In this document: piece after piece, positions 26,958-35,311 of the stretch
Position numbering within the stretch: the first letter of the stretch is position 1
Layout of the letters: the number at the start of each line of letters is the position of its first letter
NCBI RefSeq assembly: GCF_042850945.1
Contig: NZ_AP031496.1
Coordinates: forward strand, 5,878,234-5,942,233
Reading direction: 5' to 3'
DNA from: Halioxenophilus aromaticivorans
Lineage (GTDB): Bacteria; Pseudomonadota; Gammaproteobacteria; Pseudomonadales; Cellvibrionaceae
Length of the DNA stretch: 64,000 bases
Program-made: the position numbers and the translations under genes
Notes under the pieces: model-generated
What the model was told of the DNA's origin: nothing
Databases searched by the model: none
What the model saw: the letters and a program-made list of their open reading frames with translations, nothing else

Positions 26958-27006
26958 CCGGCCATCATAGTTGTCGCGGGCCGGACAAGATAGTTGACGT
27001 CTAACA

Positions 27007-27012
27007 GGCGTA
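27007..27012 (+). repeat. IS21 target-site duplication, right copy (GGCGTA)
   Basis: Matches the hexamer at 24567-24572. Confidence 0.85.
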
Positions 27013-27567
27013 GGCATCCAGGGTATCGGTGCTGCCGAAGCTTCCCTGCAGAATGCCCGCGAATACGCCCTGGACCGTATCCAGAGCCGTGCCCCGACCG
27101 GTGCCCAGCAGCCCGAAAAGGCCGCTGACCCGATCATCGTGCATCCGGACGTGCGCCGCATGCTGCTGACCATGAAGGGCTATGTTGAAGGGGGTCGAGC
27201 CTTCTCCACCTATGTGGCCCAGTGGCTGGATATCTCCAAGTACGCGGATGACGACGAGCGTCGCAAGCACGCCGAAGGCATGGTGGCATTGCTGACTCCG
27301 GTAGCCAAGGCGTTCTTGACCGATCGGGGCCTGGAGGCCTGCATTCTTGGTCAGCAGGTGTTCGGTGGCCACGGGTTCATCCGTGAGTGGGGCCAGGAGC
27401 AGCTGGTTCGGGACTGCCGGATTACCCAGATCTATGAGGGTACCAACGGCATCCAGGCGCTGGATCTGATGGGTCGCAAGGTGGTTGGCAGCCAGGGCAA
27501 GTTGTACGAACTGTTTGCCCAAGACGTCACCAATTTCCTAGAGGAGAACAGTGGCGACGAGCAGCTG
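27007..27567 (+). pseudogene. acyl-CoA dehydrogenase, 3' part (truncated by IS3)
   Basis: It resumes at the duplicated GGCGTA and reads GIQGIGAAEASLQNAREY, PDVRRMLLTMKGYVEGGR, GQQVFGGHGFIREWGQEQ and YEGTNGIQALDLMGRK, the C-terminal acyl-CoA dehydrogenase core with the catalytic loop. The frame then stops at the TGA that begins the IS3 element (27568), so the last roughly 100 residues of the usual C-terminal extension are missing. Confidence 0.88.
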
Positions 27568-27583
27568 TGACCCTGACCCCGTA

Positions 27584-28435
27584 TTAGGTCCACCCAGAGT
27601 TGGAAAAATCCGGCTCCAATTGCTTCTGTTTTTTTCGTGAAACCGCATGTTTCCTGGCGTAGTCCGAGGGCGTGGACCACTCCAATGCAGAATGGGGTCT
27701 GACTTGGTTATAGAACGTCCTCCACGCTTCGATTTTCTCCCTGGCATCGGCCAGTGACAAGAACCAATTTTCATTCAGACACTCCTGCCGGAGTCGTCCA
27801 TTGAAGGATTCTACCGTTGCATTGTCGGTAGGCTTTCCGGGCCGTGAGAAGTCGATTTCGATGTTCCGCTCATAGGCCCAGCGGTCCATGACCTTTCCGG
27901 CAAACTCCGAACCGTTGTCGGTTTTGAGAACTTCAGGATTACCACGAAACCGTGCAATCGCAGTCAGGGCTTCTTGAACATCGTGCCCCTTCAGGCTCTG
28001 CCCAACCACAATGCCCAGGCATTCCCGGGTGAATAAGTCGATGATCGTCAGCAGGCGCAGCCTCCGGCCATCAAACAGCGCATCCGAGACAAAGTCCATC
28101 CCCCAGATGTGATTGGGATGGTTGGCTTGTTGAAGTGGCTGACGGTTCTTGGCTGCCTTGTTGCGCTTGGGACGCTTGAGGCGAAGCGACAACCCCTGGT
28201 TCCGATACAACCGGTAAACCCGTTTGTGGTTATCACGCCAGCCCTCTCGTTGGAGTTGGACATGCACACGCCGGTAACCGTAATGAAGCCGCGTGAGGGT
28301 GATCTCGCGTATCCTCATCGACAATGCCGATGAATCCCTCGCCACCGATTGGTATCGACAAGACGCCCGAGAAAACTGTAAGACCGCACACGCCTGGCGT
28401 TCGCTGACTCCGTACCGTGCTTGTAAGTCAGCCAC
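27584..28435 (-). CDS. IS3-family transposase OrfB (rve integrase core)
   Basis: 283 aa. Starts MADLQARYGVSERQAC, then the HTH_21 region (LHYGYRRVHVQLQREGW) and the DDE integrase core: first Asp in GMDFVSD, second in LKTDNGSEF, Glu in TDNATVESFNGR. The pattern RPGKPTDNATVESFNGRLR is typical of the IS407-like subgroup. Probably made as an OrfAB fusion by -1 frameshifting at the A6G run in orfA. Confidence 0.93.
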   Translation of the reverse strand: MADLQARYGVSERQACAVLQFSRASCRYQSVARDSSALSMRIREITLTRLHYGYRRVHVQLQREGWRDNHKRVYRLYRNQGLSLRLKRPKRNKAAKNRQPLQQANHPNHIWGMDFVSDALFDGRRLRLLTIIDLFTRECLGIVVGQSLKGHDVQEALTAIARFRGNPEVLKTDNGSEFAGKVMDRWAYERNIEIDFSRPGKPTDNATVESFNGRLRQECLNENWFLSLADAREKIEAWRTFYNQVRPHSALEWSTPSDYARKHAVSRKKQKQLEPDFSNSGWT

Positions 28436-28458
28436 CAGTTGGCGTTTACGAGGCGGTC

Positions 28459-28725
28459 TCAGAGCTTTTTTGCCACCACATCCTGGAGCATGGCCTTGTC
28501 CAGGCTCAAGTCGGCCACCAATTTCTTGAGGCGATGGTTTTCCTCCTCCAGTTGCTTGAGCCGCTTCAGCTCAGACGGGCCAAGGCCGCCATACTTCTTG
28601 CGCCAGTTGTAGAACGTGGCATCCGAGACGCCCATCTTGCGACAAACCTCGGGAACCGGGGTGCCCAGCTCGGCTTGCTTCAGGGCAAAGGCAATCTGCT
28701 CTTCGGTGTAACGGGATCGCTTCAT
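28459..28725 (-). CDS. IS3-family transposase OrfA
   Basis: 88 aa with an HTH_Tnp_1 domain (MKRSRYTEEQIAFALKQAEL, GVSDATFYNWRKKYGG) and a C-terminal leucine-zipper-like helix (LKQLEEENHRLKKLVADL). The minus-strand A6G run at 28465-28471, near its 3' end, is a classical slippery site for OrfAB production. Confidence 0.93.
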   Translation of the reverse strand: MKRSRYTEEQIAFALKQAELGTPVPEVCRKMGVSDATFYNWRKKYGGLGPSELKRLKQLEEENHRLKKLVADLSLDKAMLQDVVAKKL

Positions 28726-28802
28726 GGCATGATCTCCTGCTCAGGGTTCTATCATGCCGGATTTTCCAGTTTTAAATGGACCTAAATTCTGGGGTAGGGT
28801 CA

Positions 28803-30086
28803 ACCGTGCACCAGGAACTCATGCGTAAAGGGATGACCAAGCAGCTGTTGTGGGAGGAATACACAGCTCAGTATCCCAACCGCTGTTACAGCTACTCCCA
28901 GTACTGTGACCGTTACCGGCACTGGCTGAAGCAGCAGAAGCGCTCCATGCGCCAGACCCATAAGGCCGGTGAGAAGTGCTTCGTGGATTACTGCGGCCCG
29001 ACCGTGCCGATCATCAACCCGCAGACCGGTGAGGTCCGCGCGGCTCAGGTGTTCGTGGCGGTGCTCGGTGCCTCCAACTACACCTATGCCGAAGCCACCT
29101 GGAGTCAGAGATTACGAGACTGGCTATCCAGTCACGTGCGCACCTTTGAGTTCTTCGGCGGCCTTCCGGAGATGGTTGTGCCGGACAACCTGCGCAGCGG
29201 TGTCAGCAAGGCCTGTCGGTACGATCCAGAACTGAACCCCAGCTACCAGCAACTGGACGAGCACTATCAGGTGGCCATCCTCCCGGCCAGGCCCTACAAG
29301 CCCAAGGACAAATCCAAGGCGGAGGTCGGCGTGCAAATTGTGGAGCGCTGGATCCTGGCCCGGTTGCGTCACCACACCTTCTTCACTCTCGCCGAAGCCA
29401 ACCAGTGCATCCGGTCACTGCTTGAAGAGCTGAACAGCCGCCCGTTCCGGCGGCTGCCGGATAACCGGCAGACAGCCTTCGAGACACTGGATCAGCCAGC
29501 CCTGCGTCCCTTGCCGAAACAGCCCTATGAGTATGTCGAAATCCGGCGTTGCCGGGTCAATATCGATTACCACATCGAGTTCGACCAGCATCATTACTCG
29601 GTACCGCACCAGTACGTGGGCGAACAGGTGGAAGTCCATGCCAGCGATCATCTGGTGCAGGTCCACTTCCGGCAACGCCAGGTGGCAAGCCACCCACGGC
29701 GTCACAGACCGGGTACCACCACCGAAGCCGGTCATATGCCTGCCCGGCATCGCAAACAGCAGCAATGGACGCCCGGGCGTCTCAAGAACTGGGCCCGGGA
29801 CATCGGGCCAGACACGCTGGCCTGGGTCAGTGATCGACTGAATGAACGGGAACACCCGGAGCAGGCCTACCGGGTCTGTCTCGGGTTACTCAACCTGACT
29901 CGGGAGTACCCTAGCCAACGTCTGAATGCCGGCTGCCGCATCGCCAATCGGGAAGGTCTGAACCGGCTGAAGCACATCAAGGCCATTCTCCGGAGCAACC
30001 GGGACAAGCTGCCGGAGCAGTTGCTCCTGAACGCCGAACTCCCTCAGCACCACGAGAACATCCGTGGCCCGAAGAGCTTCCACTAG
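28803..30086 (+). pseudogene. istA: IS21-family IstA, N-terminally truncated
   Basis: The frame enters directly from the IS3 end (THQELMRKG-like context; VHQELMRKGMTKQLLWEEY) and continues to the stop. It contains the rve core with CFVDYCGPTVPI (first Asp), EMVVPDNLRSGV (second Asp) and KDKSKAEVGVQIVERW (Glu). Roughly the first 80 residues, including the DNA-binding helix-turn-helix, are absent, so it should be inactive unless translated as a fragment. Confidence 0.88.
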
Positions 30087-30096
30087 GACATCACCC

Positions 30097-30837
30097 ATGA
30101 GCACAACACAGACCCTGGCACGACTGAAAGACCTGAAGTTAGGCGGCATGGCTGCCGCCCTGGAACACCAACAAAACCAGCTGGGCACCTACGACGAACT
30201 GCCGTTCGCGGAGCGCCTGGAACTGCTACTGGACCGAGAGTTCCAGACCCGAGAGCACCGGAAACAGGACCGCCTGGTACGCCAGGCCCGCTTCAAACTC
30301 CGGGCCTCGATCCAGGACATCGACTACCAGCACCCTCGCAACCTGAAGAAAGCTCAGGTGGTCCAGCTGGCTCAGACCGACTGGTTGGAGCGCGGACAGA
30401 ACCTGTTGATCACCGGCCCCTGTGGCAGCGGTAAAACCTACCTGGGCTGCGCACTGGGGCATCAGACTTGCCTGAACGGCCTCAGCACCCGGTATTACCG
30501 AATCTCCCGGTTACTGCTGGAACTGACTCAGGCCAAGGCTGACGGCACCTACCAGAAGACGCTGAACCAACTGGCCAAAGTAAAGTTGCTGATCCTGGAT
30601 GACTGGGGGCTCGAAGCCCTGAAACCGGCACACCGGAACGACCTGATGGAGATCATGGATGACCGACACGGCACGCACTCGACCATGATCATAAGCCAAC
30701 TGCCTACCGATCAGTGGTATGCCGCCATCGGTGATAACACCCTGGCTGACGCCATCCTGGACCGGCTCATGCACAATGCCCATCGCTGGGCTCTGAAGGG
30801 GGAATCGATGAGAAAACGACTTCAGGAAATTGACTGA
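30097..30837 (+). CDS. istB: IS21-family helper ATPase IstB (second element)
   Basis: 246 aa; Walker A GPCGSGKTYLG (about 107-117), Walker B LLILDDWGLE, sensor region ISQLPTDQWY. ATG 30097 (MSTTQTLARLKDLKLGG) matches the usual N-terminus of the family; an in-frame start 33 bp upstream overlaps istA and is less likely. It is intact, but its IstA partner is truncated. Confidence 0.9.
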   Translation: MSTTQTLARLKDLKLGGMAAALEHQQNQLGTYDELPFAERLELLLDREFQTREHRKQDRLVRQARFKLRASIQDIDYQHPRNLKKAQVVQLAQTDWLERGQNLLITGPCGSGKTYLGCALGHQTCLNGLSTRYYRISRLLLELTQAKADGTYQKTLNQLAKVKLLILDDWGLEALKPAHRNDLMEIMDDRHGTHSTMIISQLPTDQWYAAIGDNTLADAILDRLMHNAHRWALKGESMRKRLQEID

Positions 30838-30936
30838 ACGTGAACACCCGGAGTACAAACTCCGGTGGGTGATGCGTTAAGAAAAAAGGTGTTCACCTTC
30901 AACCGGTATGGGTGTTCACGTTCGCCGGAATACGCA

Positions 30937-31382
30937 GGCGCCAGATAAGTGTCGAAGGAGCTGAAAGCCTGGGCACCTGCCCATTCATTTTGCAGGGTGC
31001 CGAGAAAGTTCACCATCTGGCCAATGGCGCTGGAGAGATGCCTGGGAGGCCCGGCTTCCACTTTTCCCGGCACGCCATTGAGCCCCTCGTGCAGCAGGGT
31101 TCGCAGGGACCAGCCGGCACAGTAACCGCTGAGCATGTCCAGGTCATGAATGTGCAGGTCTGCCTCACGGTGGGCCTGGCCGATTTCCGGGGTATACACC
31201 TCGTTCAGCCAGTAGTTGGCAATCACCTTGCCAGCCGTATTCAGAATAAGGCCGCCCAGGGAGTACCCCTGATTGGCATTGGCGTTTACCCGCCAGTCGC
31301 TGCGGTGCAGGTATTCACCAACAGTAGCGGAGATATTCAGCAAGGCCGGATCAACAGGGTGCGAAGTGGCGTGGGCAAACAT
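30937..31382 (-). pseudogene. nrdD: anaerobic (class III) ribonucleotide reductase NrdD, N-terminal fragment
   Basis: About 148 codons from ATG 31382 (MFAHATSHPVDPALLNIS), which follows an excellent AGGAGG. It includes NANANQGYSLGGLILN and EADLHIHDLDMLSGYCAGWS, the class III reductase N-terminal core, and ends at SFDTYLAP where the IS21 right end begins. The glycyl-radical C-terminal part is absent. The start lacks the usual ATP-cone domain, as in a short NrdD variant. A cobalamin riboswitch lies upstream. Not functional. Confidence 0.85.
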
Positions 31383-31514
31383 CAGGTTCCTCCTGGAAGC
31401 GCGTCAGGTTGTCGCAATATTTGCAGCAACATTCACGAATACAGGAGGCCAGGCACGGGCGAGCGCCCGAGACATGATCGGCTGTTCACCCTGAATCGCG
31501 AAGGTGCAGTGCTT

Positions 31515-31705
31515 GTGATCCTGGCAGGTCTTCGGACTCAGGGGCGTGAACCTTCCAGCTCTGCCTTGCGTGGCGACTTCCCAGCTTACGCCAGTGTCAT
31601 CATGCCACGGTCGTTCCCCAATACCGCTGCGCGTCAGTTCCGGATTCTCACCGGATTCCTTGCCACGAACACAACATGTTGTGGCTTACCAAGACAAAAA
31701 CACTA
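31515..31705 (-). ncRNA. cobalamin (B12) riboswitch upstream of the nrdD fragment
   Basis: The minus strand carries the class hallmarks in order: AAGGAATCCGGTGAGAATCC, then ACTGACGCGCAGCGGTA, CCACGCAAGGCAGAGC and finally GAGTCCGAAGACCTGCC, the conserved 3' block. It lies about 130 bases ahead of the nrdD start codon. B12 riboswitches are known to shut off B12-independent ribonucleotide reductases in bacteria that also have the B12-dependent class II enzyme; that logic fits here. The limits are approximate. The regulated gene is now truncated. Confidence 0.85.
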
Positions 31706-31810
31706 TATACACTGGAAACTTCAGATTCAAGGAAAACAGATATCTATTTTATTTGAACACGAGACAGGGTCCGCCTGCGCAGCATTTGCCCCACAGGCGC
31801 CAGAAATCAA

Positions 31811-32196
31811 TCAGTAACCGACCTTCTTACCGGTACCGACAAACGCAAATTCCCACTTGACATCAAACGGTGACCACCATTTGCCAACACCGGTTTCTTT
31901 GCCTTATGACGGTAGAAGCCCTGATAGGGCTGCGGATCAATACTGTAAACCACGTGGTACCTGCCCGGGCCATCCAGCTTGAGGTTCGCACCGTAATGGC
32001 AACCATCGGCATAACCACACCGGCACCAAAACCTTTGTTATTACCTGGCAGAGCTACAATATCGGCCTCATGGAGAATGTCTTTATCACCCATGCCCGGC
32101 AGCTCCGGGGTCATCATCACCTACTGCAGATAAACAGCACCTATTTCCATGCCGTGCATTTCCACCGACTCACCAATTCTTACCTCACTGGCACCA
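31811..32196 (-). pseudogene. P19-type periplasmic iron-transport protein, broken
   Basis: Minus-strand pieces VEMHGMEIGAVYLQ, a TAG stop, then ADIVALPGNNKGFGAGVV, and after frameshifts LDGPGRYHVVYSID and KWWSPFDVKWEFAFVGTGKK follow the order of P19/Tp34 iron-binding proteins (metal-site Met/His/Asp region, NxxGFG, then WWxPF). At least one stop and two frameshifts make it non-functional. The signal peptide region is missing: the gene is cut where the tnsE stop codon lies. Confidence 0.72.
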
Positions 32197-33807
32197 ACAT
32201 TGCATCGCCAAGTTTATCCGATCTGCCCAATGTTGCAATGAACTAGCCCCTATAAATGCCCTGTTGTCTGGAGGTGTTCTGGGATGCGGGATGCGCTTGT
32301 GGTGGCCAGGAAATGCAAGGTTGATATAAGGGGTTGGCCAGTTCAATGAGTTTTGCAATAAACGCTGCTCTAAAGTGTCAAGCGCAGCCTGCCAATCAAA
32401 GTCGCGGTGTGGTTGCTTCAAGAGCAGCGTTGACAACCAATTTTTATAGTCAGATGTATCGACTTCCAGAAGAACATATCGTTTTCCACTTTTATTCAAC
32501 AGGTTAAAGGATATACACCGCGGATTACCGTCCTTCAGTAAATGTTTGGAGTAACCTGGAAGCGCCGGTAACTTTCTGACGCCCCCAAAGACCTGTCGAC
32601 AGCCCTTGGTTTTGAGTAGTTCAACAACAGCAGCAAACGCCTCAAACTTATGTGCATATAGGTGCAAGTCATCACTTTGATCATCAATAGCATTGAACCC
32701 TGCAGCCGGTAACTGACCCCGGATGGTCGGTTCGTCGGTACTGACTTCTGTTTGACCATCGCCTGTTTCACTACCTTCTTCCAACCCTTCTTTGGCCCCG
32801 GATCGCCGACGGCCACTAGAAGCTTTACGCGTTGTCATAACAGGCTGGGAAAACGACAGTGTTACCGGCGGAACATCCAGAATGTGTTCCTCTGAATCCA
32901 CCGCTGGCAACTCTTCATCGTTAATCAGCACCTGGTTTGTAGAAACTGCCGCTTTTTGAACGCCCCCACCTTTACCTGCCTGTGACTCAGCAAATCTGGG
33001 GTCAAAAAACTCAACCACTTTCGAGCTCCGCGTACTCAAGTTTTCAGCGCCGTAAATCTCATATACAAAGAAAACCTGGGATTCTTTGTGGAACTGGCCC
33101 CGTACCGAGAGCTCCACGTTTGGCAATTCCGGCGGGTCAAATCGAAACTTCCAGAGCCTGTGGCCATTTCTCTCTTCCCCCTCTCTAAGCTGGTGTTGAG
33201 CAATGCTGATGAAAGACCGGCGAGCTTCCTCGTCTAGCAGAACCCAGGCCAGCACTCGCCGCTGATCGTTGTTCCCACGCGCTTTCAGGGGAAGTGTGCT
33301 GGTCGGAACGATATGAATTTCGGTTATGTCTGGATCATCGCCCGGCTGGATATCGAACTCCTCGTTCAATCCGTTGGGAATCATCGCCAGTCGGGCCATG
33401 TAGGCATAGTGGAAAAATAGCACACGGGCCAGCTCTATCTGGGGCAAGAAGAATTCGATGCCGTCGGATTCAAAACTGAAACACCACTGGTCTTGGTCCT
33501 CTTGCTTACTGACGTTCCTGATCGGGCAATCTCGTATTCTTCGATGTGACCAGGCTGTGGCATCTTCTATGTGTATCGTCCAGGGGTACCCGGCTGGTTT
33601 GAAGTGCTTCGTTGCATTCAGAACTCGCCGCCTTGGCAACAATGCCAGCTGTGAAATACTGAAATTCTTTTTGCCCTGGCCAGGCTCCAGTTTGATATTG
33701 ATGCGCCAATCAGAACCGCCCAGGCGCCGATAAACCGAACCGATTTCTTTAACCCGACTGTTATCCTTGATTCCCTTGATAGGCGGTGTGGCTGTCTTCG
33801 AGGCCAT
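32185..33807 (-). CDS. tnsE: TnsE: Tn7-like target selector for conjugating/replicating DNA
   Basis: 540 aa (Tn7 TnsE 538). Recognisable blocks are IGSVYRRLGGSDWRI at the N-terminus, the VSTDEPTIRGQLPAAGF centre, CRQVFGGVRKLPALP and LLQNSLNWPTPYIN followed by LQHWADRINLAMQ at the C-terminus, all in Tn7 order. TnsE directs TnsABC to lagging-strand DNA via the sliding clamp. The start overlaps the tnsD 3' end by 47 bp. The last few codons (CWCQ) use sequence that belongs to the broken P19 gene, so the natural C-terminus may have been slightly replaced. Confidence 0.9.
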   Translation of the reverse strand: MASKTATPPIKGIKDNSRVKEIGSVYRRLGGSDWRINIKLEPGQGKKNFSISQLALLPRRRVLNATKHFKPAGYPWTIHIEDATAWSHRRIRDCPIRNVSKQEDQDQWCFSFESDGIEFFLPQIELARVLFFHYAYMARLAMIPNGLNEEFDIQPGDDPDITEIHIVPTSTLPLKARGNNDQRRVLAWVLLDEEARRSFISIAQHQLREGEERNGHRLWKFRFDPPELPNVELSVRGQFHKESQVFFVYEIYGAENLSTRSSKVVEFFDPRFAESQAGKGGGVQKAAVSTNQVLINDEELPAVDSEEHILDVPPVTLSFSQPVMTTRKASSGRRRSGAKEGLEEGSETGDGQTEVSTDEPTIRGQLPAAGFNAIDDQSDDLHLYAHKFEAFAAVVELLKTKGCRQVFGGVRKLPALPGYSKHLLKDGNPRCISFNLLNKSGKRYVLLEVDTSDYKNWLSTLLLKQPHRDFDWQAALDTLEQRLLQNSLNWPTPYINLAFPGHHKRIPHPRTPPDNRAFIGASSLQHWADRINLAMQCWCQ

Positions 33808-35299
33808 TCAGATAGTCCCATGCTTCATAGGTAAGCCGTATTTCACTGAGACCGGCACAGCGCAATAAGCGCCAGCGAGGCGGGTACACAAAGTTTTGCC
33901 GGAGTTCCTTCCACGCGTTCCGCAACCGCCGCACCTGGTATTGAGCAACGCTTTCGGAATATCGCAACAGAAGCCGCCTGGTTCGGGGCAAGCAGTGAAG
34001 TTTCTTTTCCAGCGTGGAGCTCTTGCCTAATTGTTTGAGCATGAAGGTTTGCGACCGCCGGGGCCCAGACGTACTCGCTCGTAATAACCGGAGAACCTCT
34101 CGTAATTTTGCCAGGTGCTGCCGATCTCGCTGCTGCCAGTCAATTCTTGGTTTTCTTTTAACCTTTGTTGCCCGTTGCCGAGTGCTATTTACCTGTTTCA
34201 GCCAAAGCCGGTTGTATCGGTACAGCCTTGCATAGAGCGCCGGTTTGGCAGCCCTCGCTACTTTCGGCGGACACTCCTCCAGCATTCTCACCCAATCCTG
34301 CTGATCTTGTGTTAAATCGAGCGAGGCTTCAACCCTTGCTCTTTTAGGCATTGCTATCATTGATCGCACTAGCAAATCCCGGACACAATCAATAACTTCA
34401 CCCATATGCCAGAACTCTGGCAACAACGCTTCGTGAACAATAATGTGCTGGAGATAGCTGAAGGATTTCCGGTGTTTTCGGAATATGGCTTGCAGCCACA
34501 AGCTACCTGCCTGGCCCCCTATCCCCAATCCATACCGACGCAAAAACTTTGAGGACCATCTGGCTAACACGGCTTCGAATATAGCGGTGTGGTCGATCTG
34601 GGTCTGCCCGCGGATAAAGCCATGCTGTTGAGCCAGCCAATGGTAATGAACTGACCACTGCTCAAAGCCCGGAGATACAGCCGGCCTTTGCTGCAGTAGC
34701 TGTCGGATCTGATCCTGAATCTTCACTGATCGGGCACAAACCGACTTTTGCGGGAACAAGGGGCATGCCTCAGGCGAAGCTGCACGATAGAGGTGTCGCT
34801 CTACCAACGGGCGGGGGATAGCAGTATTCAGCAACTCACCATGCCTTTCGCAGCATTCAACACCCGCCACTTGCCATTCACGCTGCCAAAAATATTCTCC
34901 AACAGCACGTCCTTGCTCTTTAAGGCATCCCGGGCAATATCGAACGTGACCCGGCACTTTCACAAGTGAGGCAGCTACGCCCATCGCGAGGTGTATCGCA
35001 CCTTGGGATTCCCCAGCCATCCATGCCAGACAACGTTTACGACGCTCTTCGGGGATAAACGGGGCATACAATGGGAACAGGGTGTGGCGGTATGCTAGGG
35101 TTTCAACATTGTAGGGGAGCGGCAACCAGCGAGTAACCTTCTCCAACTGGTTGGGCAAGTCCAGCGTTGCTATGACCTTTCGATTGCCATAGATTTCATC
35201 CAGTAACTGCTTGGGGCTTACAATGCCTTGCCGAATCCCCGCTCTCGCTACTGTGCTGTAAAGCAGCTCTTTATCGTAAGGTATTGGGAAATTCAGCAT
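33761..35299 (-). CDS. tnsD: TnsD (TniQ family): attTn7-binding target selector
   Basis: 512 aa (Tn7 TnsD 508). The TniQ N-terminal domain has the start FPIPYDKELLYSTVARAGI and a zinc-finger CxxC/CxxH (RYCPGCLKEQ ... ECCERHGELL, about residues 125-155). The C-terminal DNA-binding part is long and basic. TnsD recognises the 3' end of glmS and recruits TnsC; the insertion next to glmS seen here is what a working TnsD produces. It starts 12 bp after the tnsC stop. Confidence 0.93.
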   Translation of the reverse strand: MLNFPIPYDKELLYSTVARAGIRQGIVSPKQLLDEIYGNRKVIATLDLPNQLEKVTRWLPLPYNVETLAYRHTLFPLYAPFIPEERRKRCLAWMAGESQGAIHLAMGVAASLVKVPGHVRYCPGCLKEQGRAVGEYFWQREWQVAGVECCERHGELLNTAIPRPLVERHLYRAASPEACPLFPQKSVCARSVKIQDQIRQLLQQRPAVSPGFEQWSVHYHWLAQQHGFIRGQTQIDHTAIFEAVLARWSSKFLRRYGLGIGGQAGSLWLQAIFRKHRKSFSYLQHIIVHEALLPEFWHMGEVIDCVRDLLVRSMIAMPKRARVEASLDLTQDQQDWVRMLEECPPKVARAAKPALYARLYRYNRLWLKQVNSTRQRATKVKRKPRIDWQQRDRQHLAKLREVLRLLRASTSGPRRSQTFMLKQLGKSSTLEKKLHCLPRTRRLLLRYSESVAQYQVRRLRNAWKELRQNFVYPPRWRLLRCAGLSEIRLTYEAWDYLNGLEDSHTAYQGNQG

Positions 35300-35311
35300 A
35301 TCGCTTATCGA

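Larger units (their letters stand above)
24573..27006 (+). mobile_element. complete IS21-family insertion sequence (2434 bp)
   Basis: It starts TGTTCGGCGACAATTAGG and ends, on the minus strand, TGTTAGACGTCAACTATC, with several internal copies of a GACAACTAT-type repeat near each end, as is usual for the IS21 family. It is bounded by the 6-bp duplication GGCGTA. It contains istA and istB on the plus strand and interrupts an acyl-CoA dehydrogenase gene. It appears intact and recent. Confidence 0.92.
27568..28802 (-). mobile_element. IS3-family insertion sequence (1235 bp)
   Basis: Imperfect terminal inverted repeats: TGACCCTGACCCCGTATTAG at the left and, on the minus strand, TGACCCTACCCCAGAATTTA at the right, followed by shared AGGTCCA and TGGAAAA(A)TCCGGC blocks. 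It carries orfA and orfB in minus orientation. The flanks (CTG before 27568, ACC after 28802) do not match, so there is no target duplication; the copy is probably a product of deletion or recombination. Confidence 0.9.
28803..30936 (+). mobile_element. IS21-family element, left end lost
   Basis: A second IS21-family element, unlike the one at 24573-27006. It has a 5'-truncated istA and an intact istB. The right end has repeats of the GTGAACACCCGG / GGTGTTCACCT / GGTGTTCACGTTCGCCGG type and a small hairpin CCGGAGT-ACAA-ACTCCGG (30848-30865), ending near TACGCA (30936). The left end was removed by the IS3 junction at 28802. On the right it truncates an nrdD gene. Confidence 0.85.

Noticed and set aside
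30912..31817. long plus-strand open frame opposite nrdD and the riboswitch
   Set aside because: It is the complement of a recognisable nrdD start and a structured RNA; no family features.
1..32184. left end of the Tn7-like element inside the window
   Set aside because: I looked in the intergenic spaces for TGTGGG with GTTGGTAAC-type repeats in the plus orientation and found none; a full scan would need a computer search.
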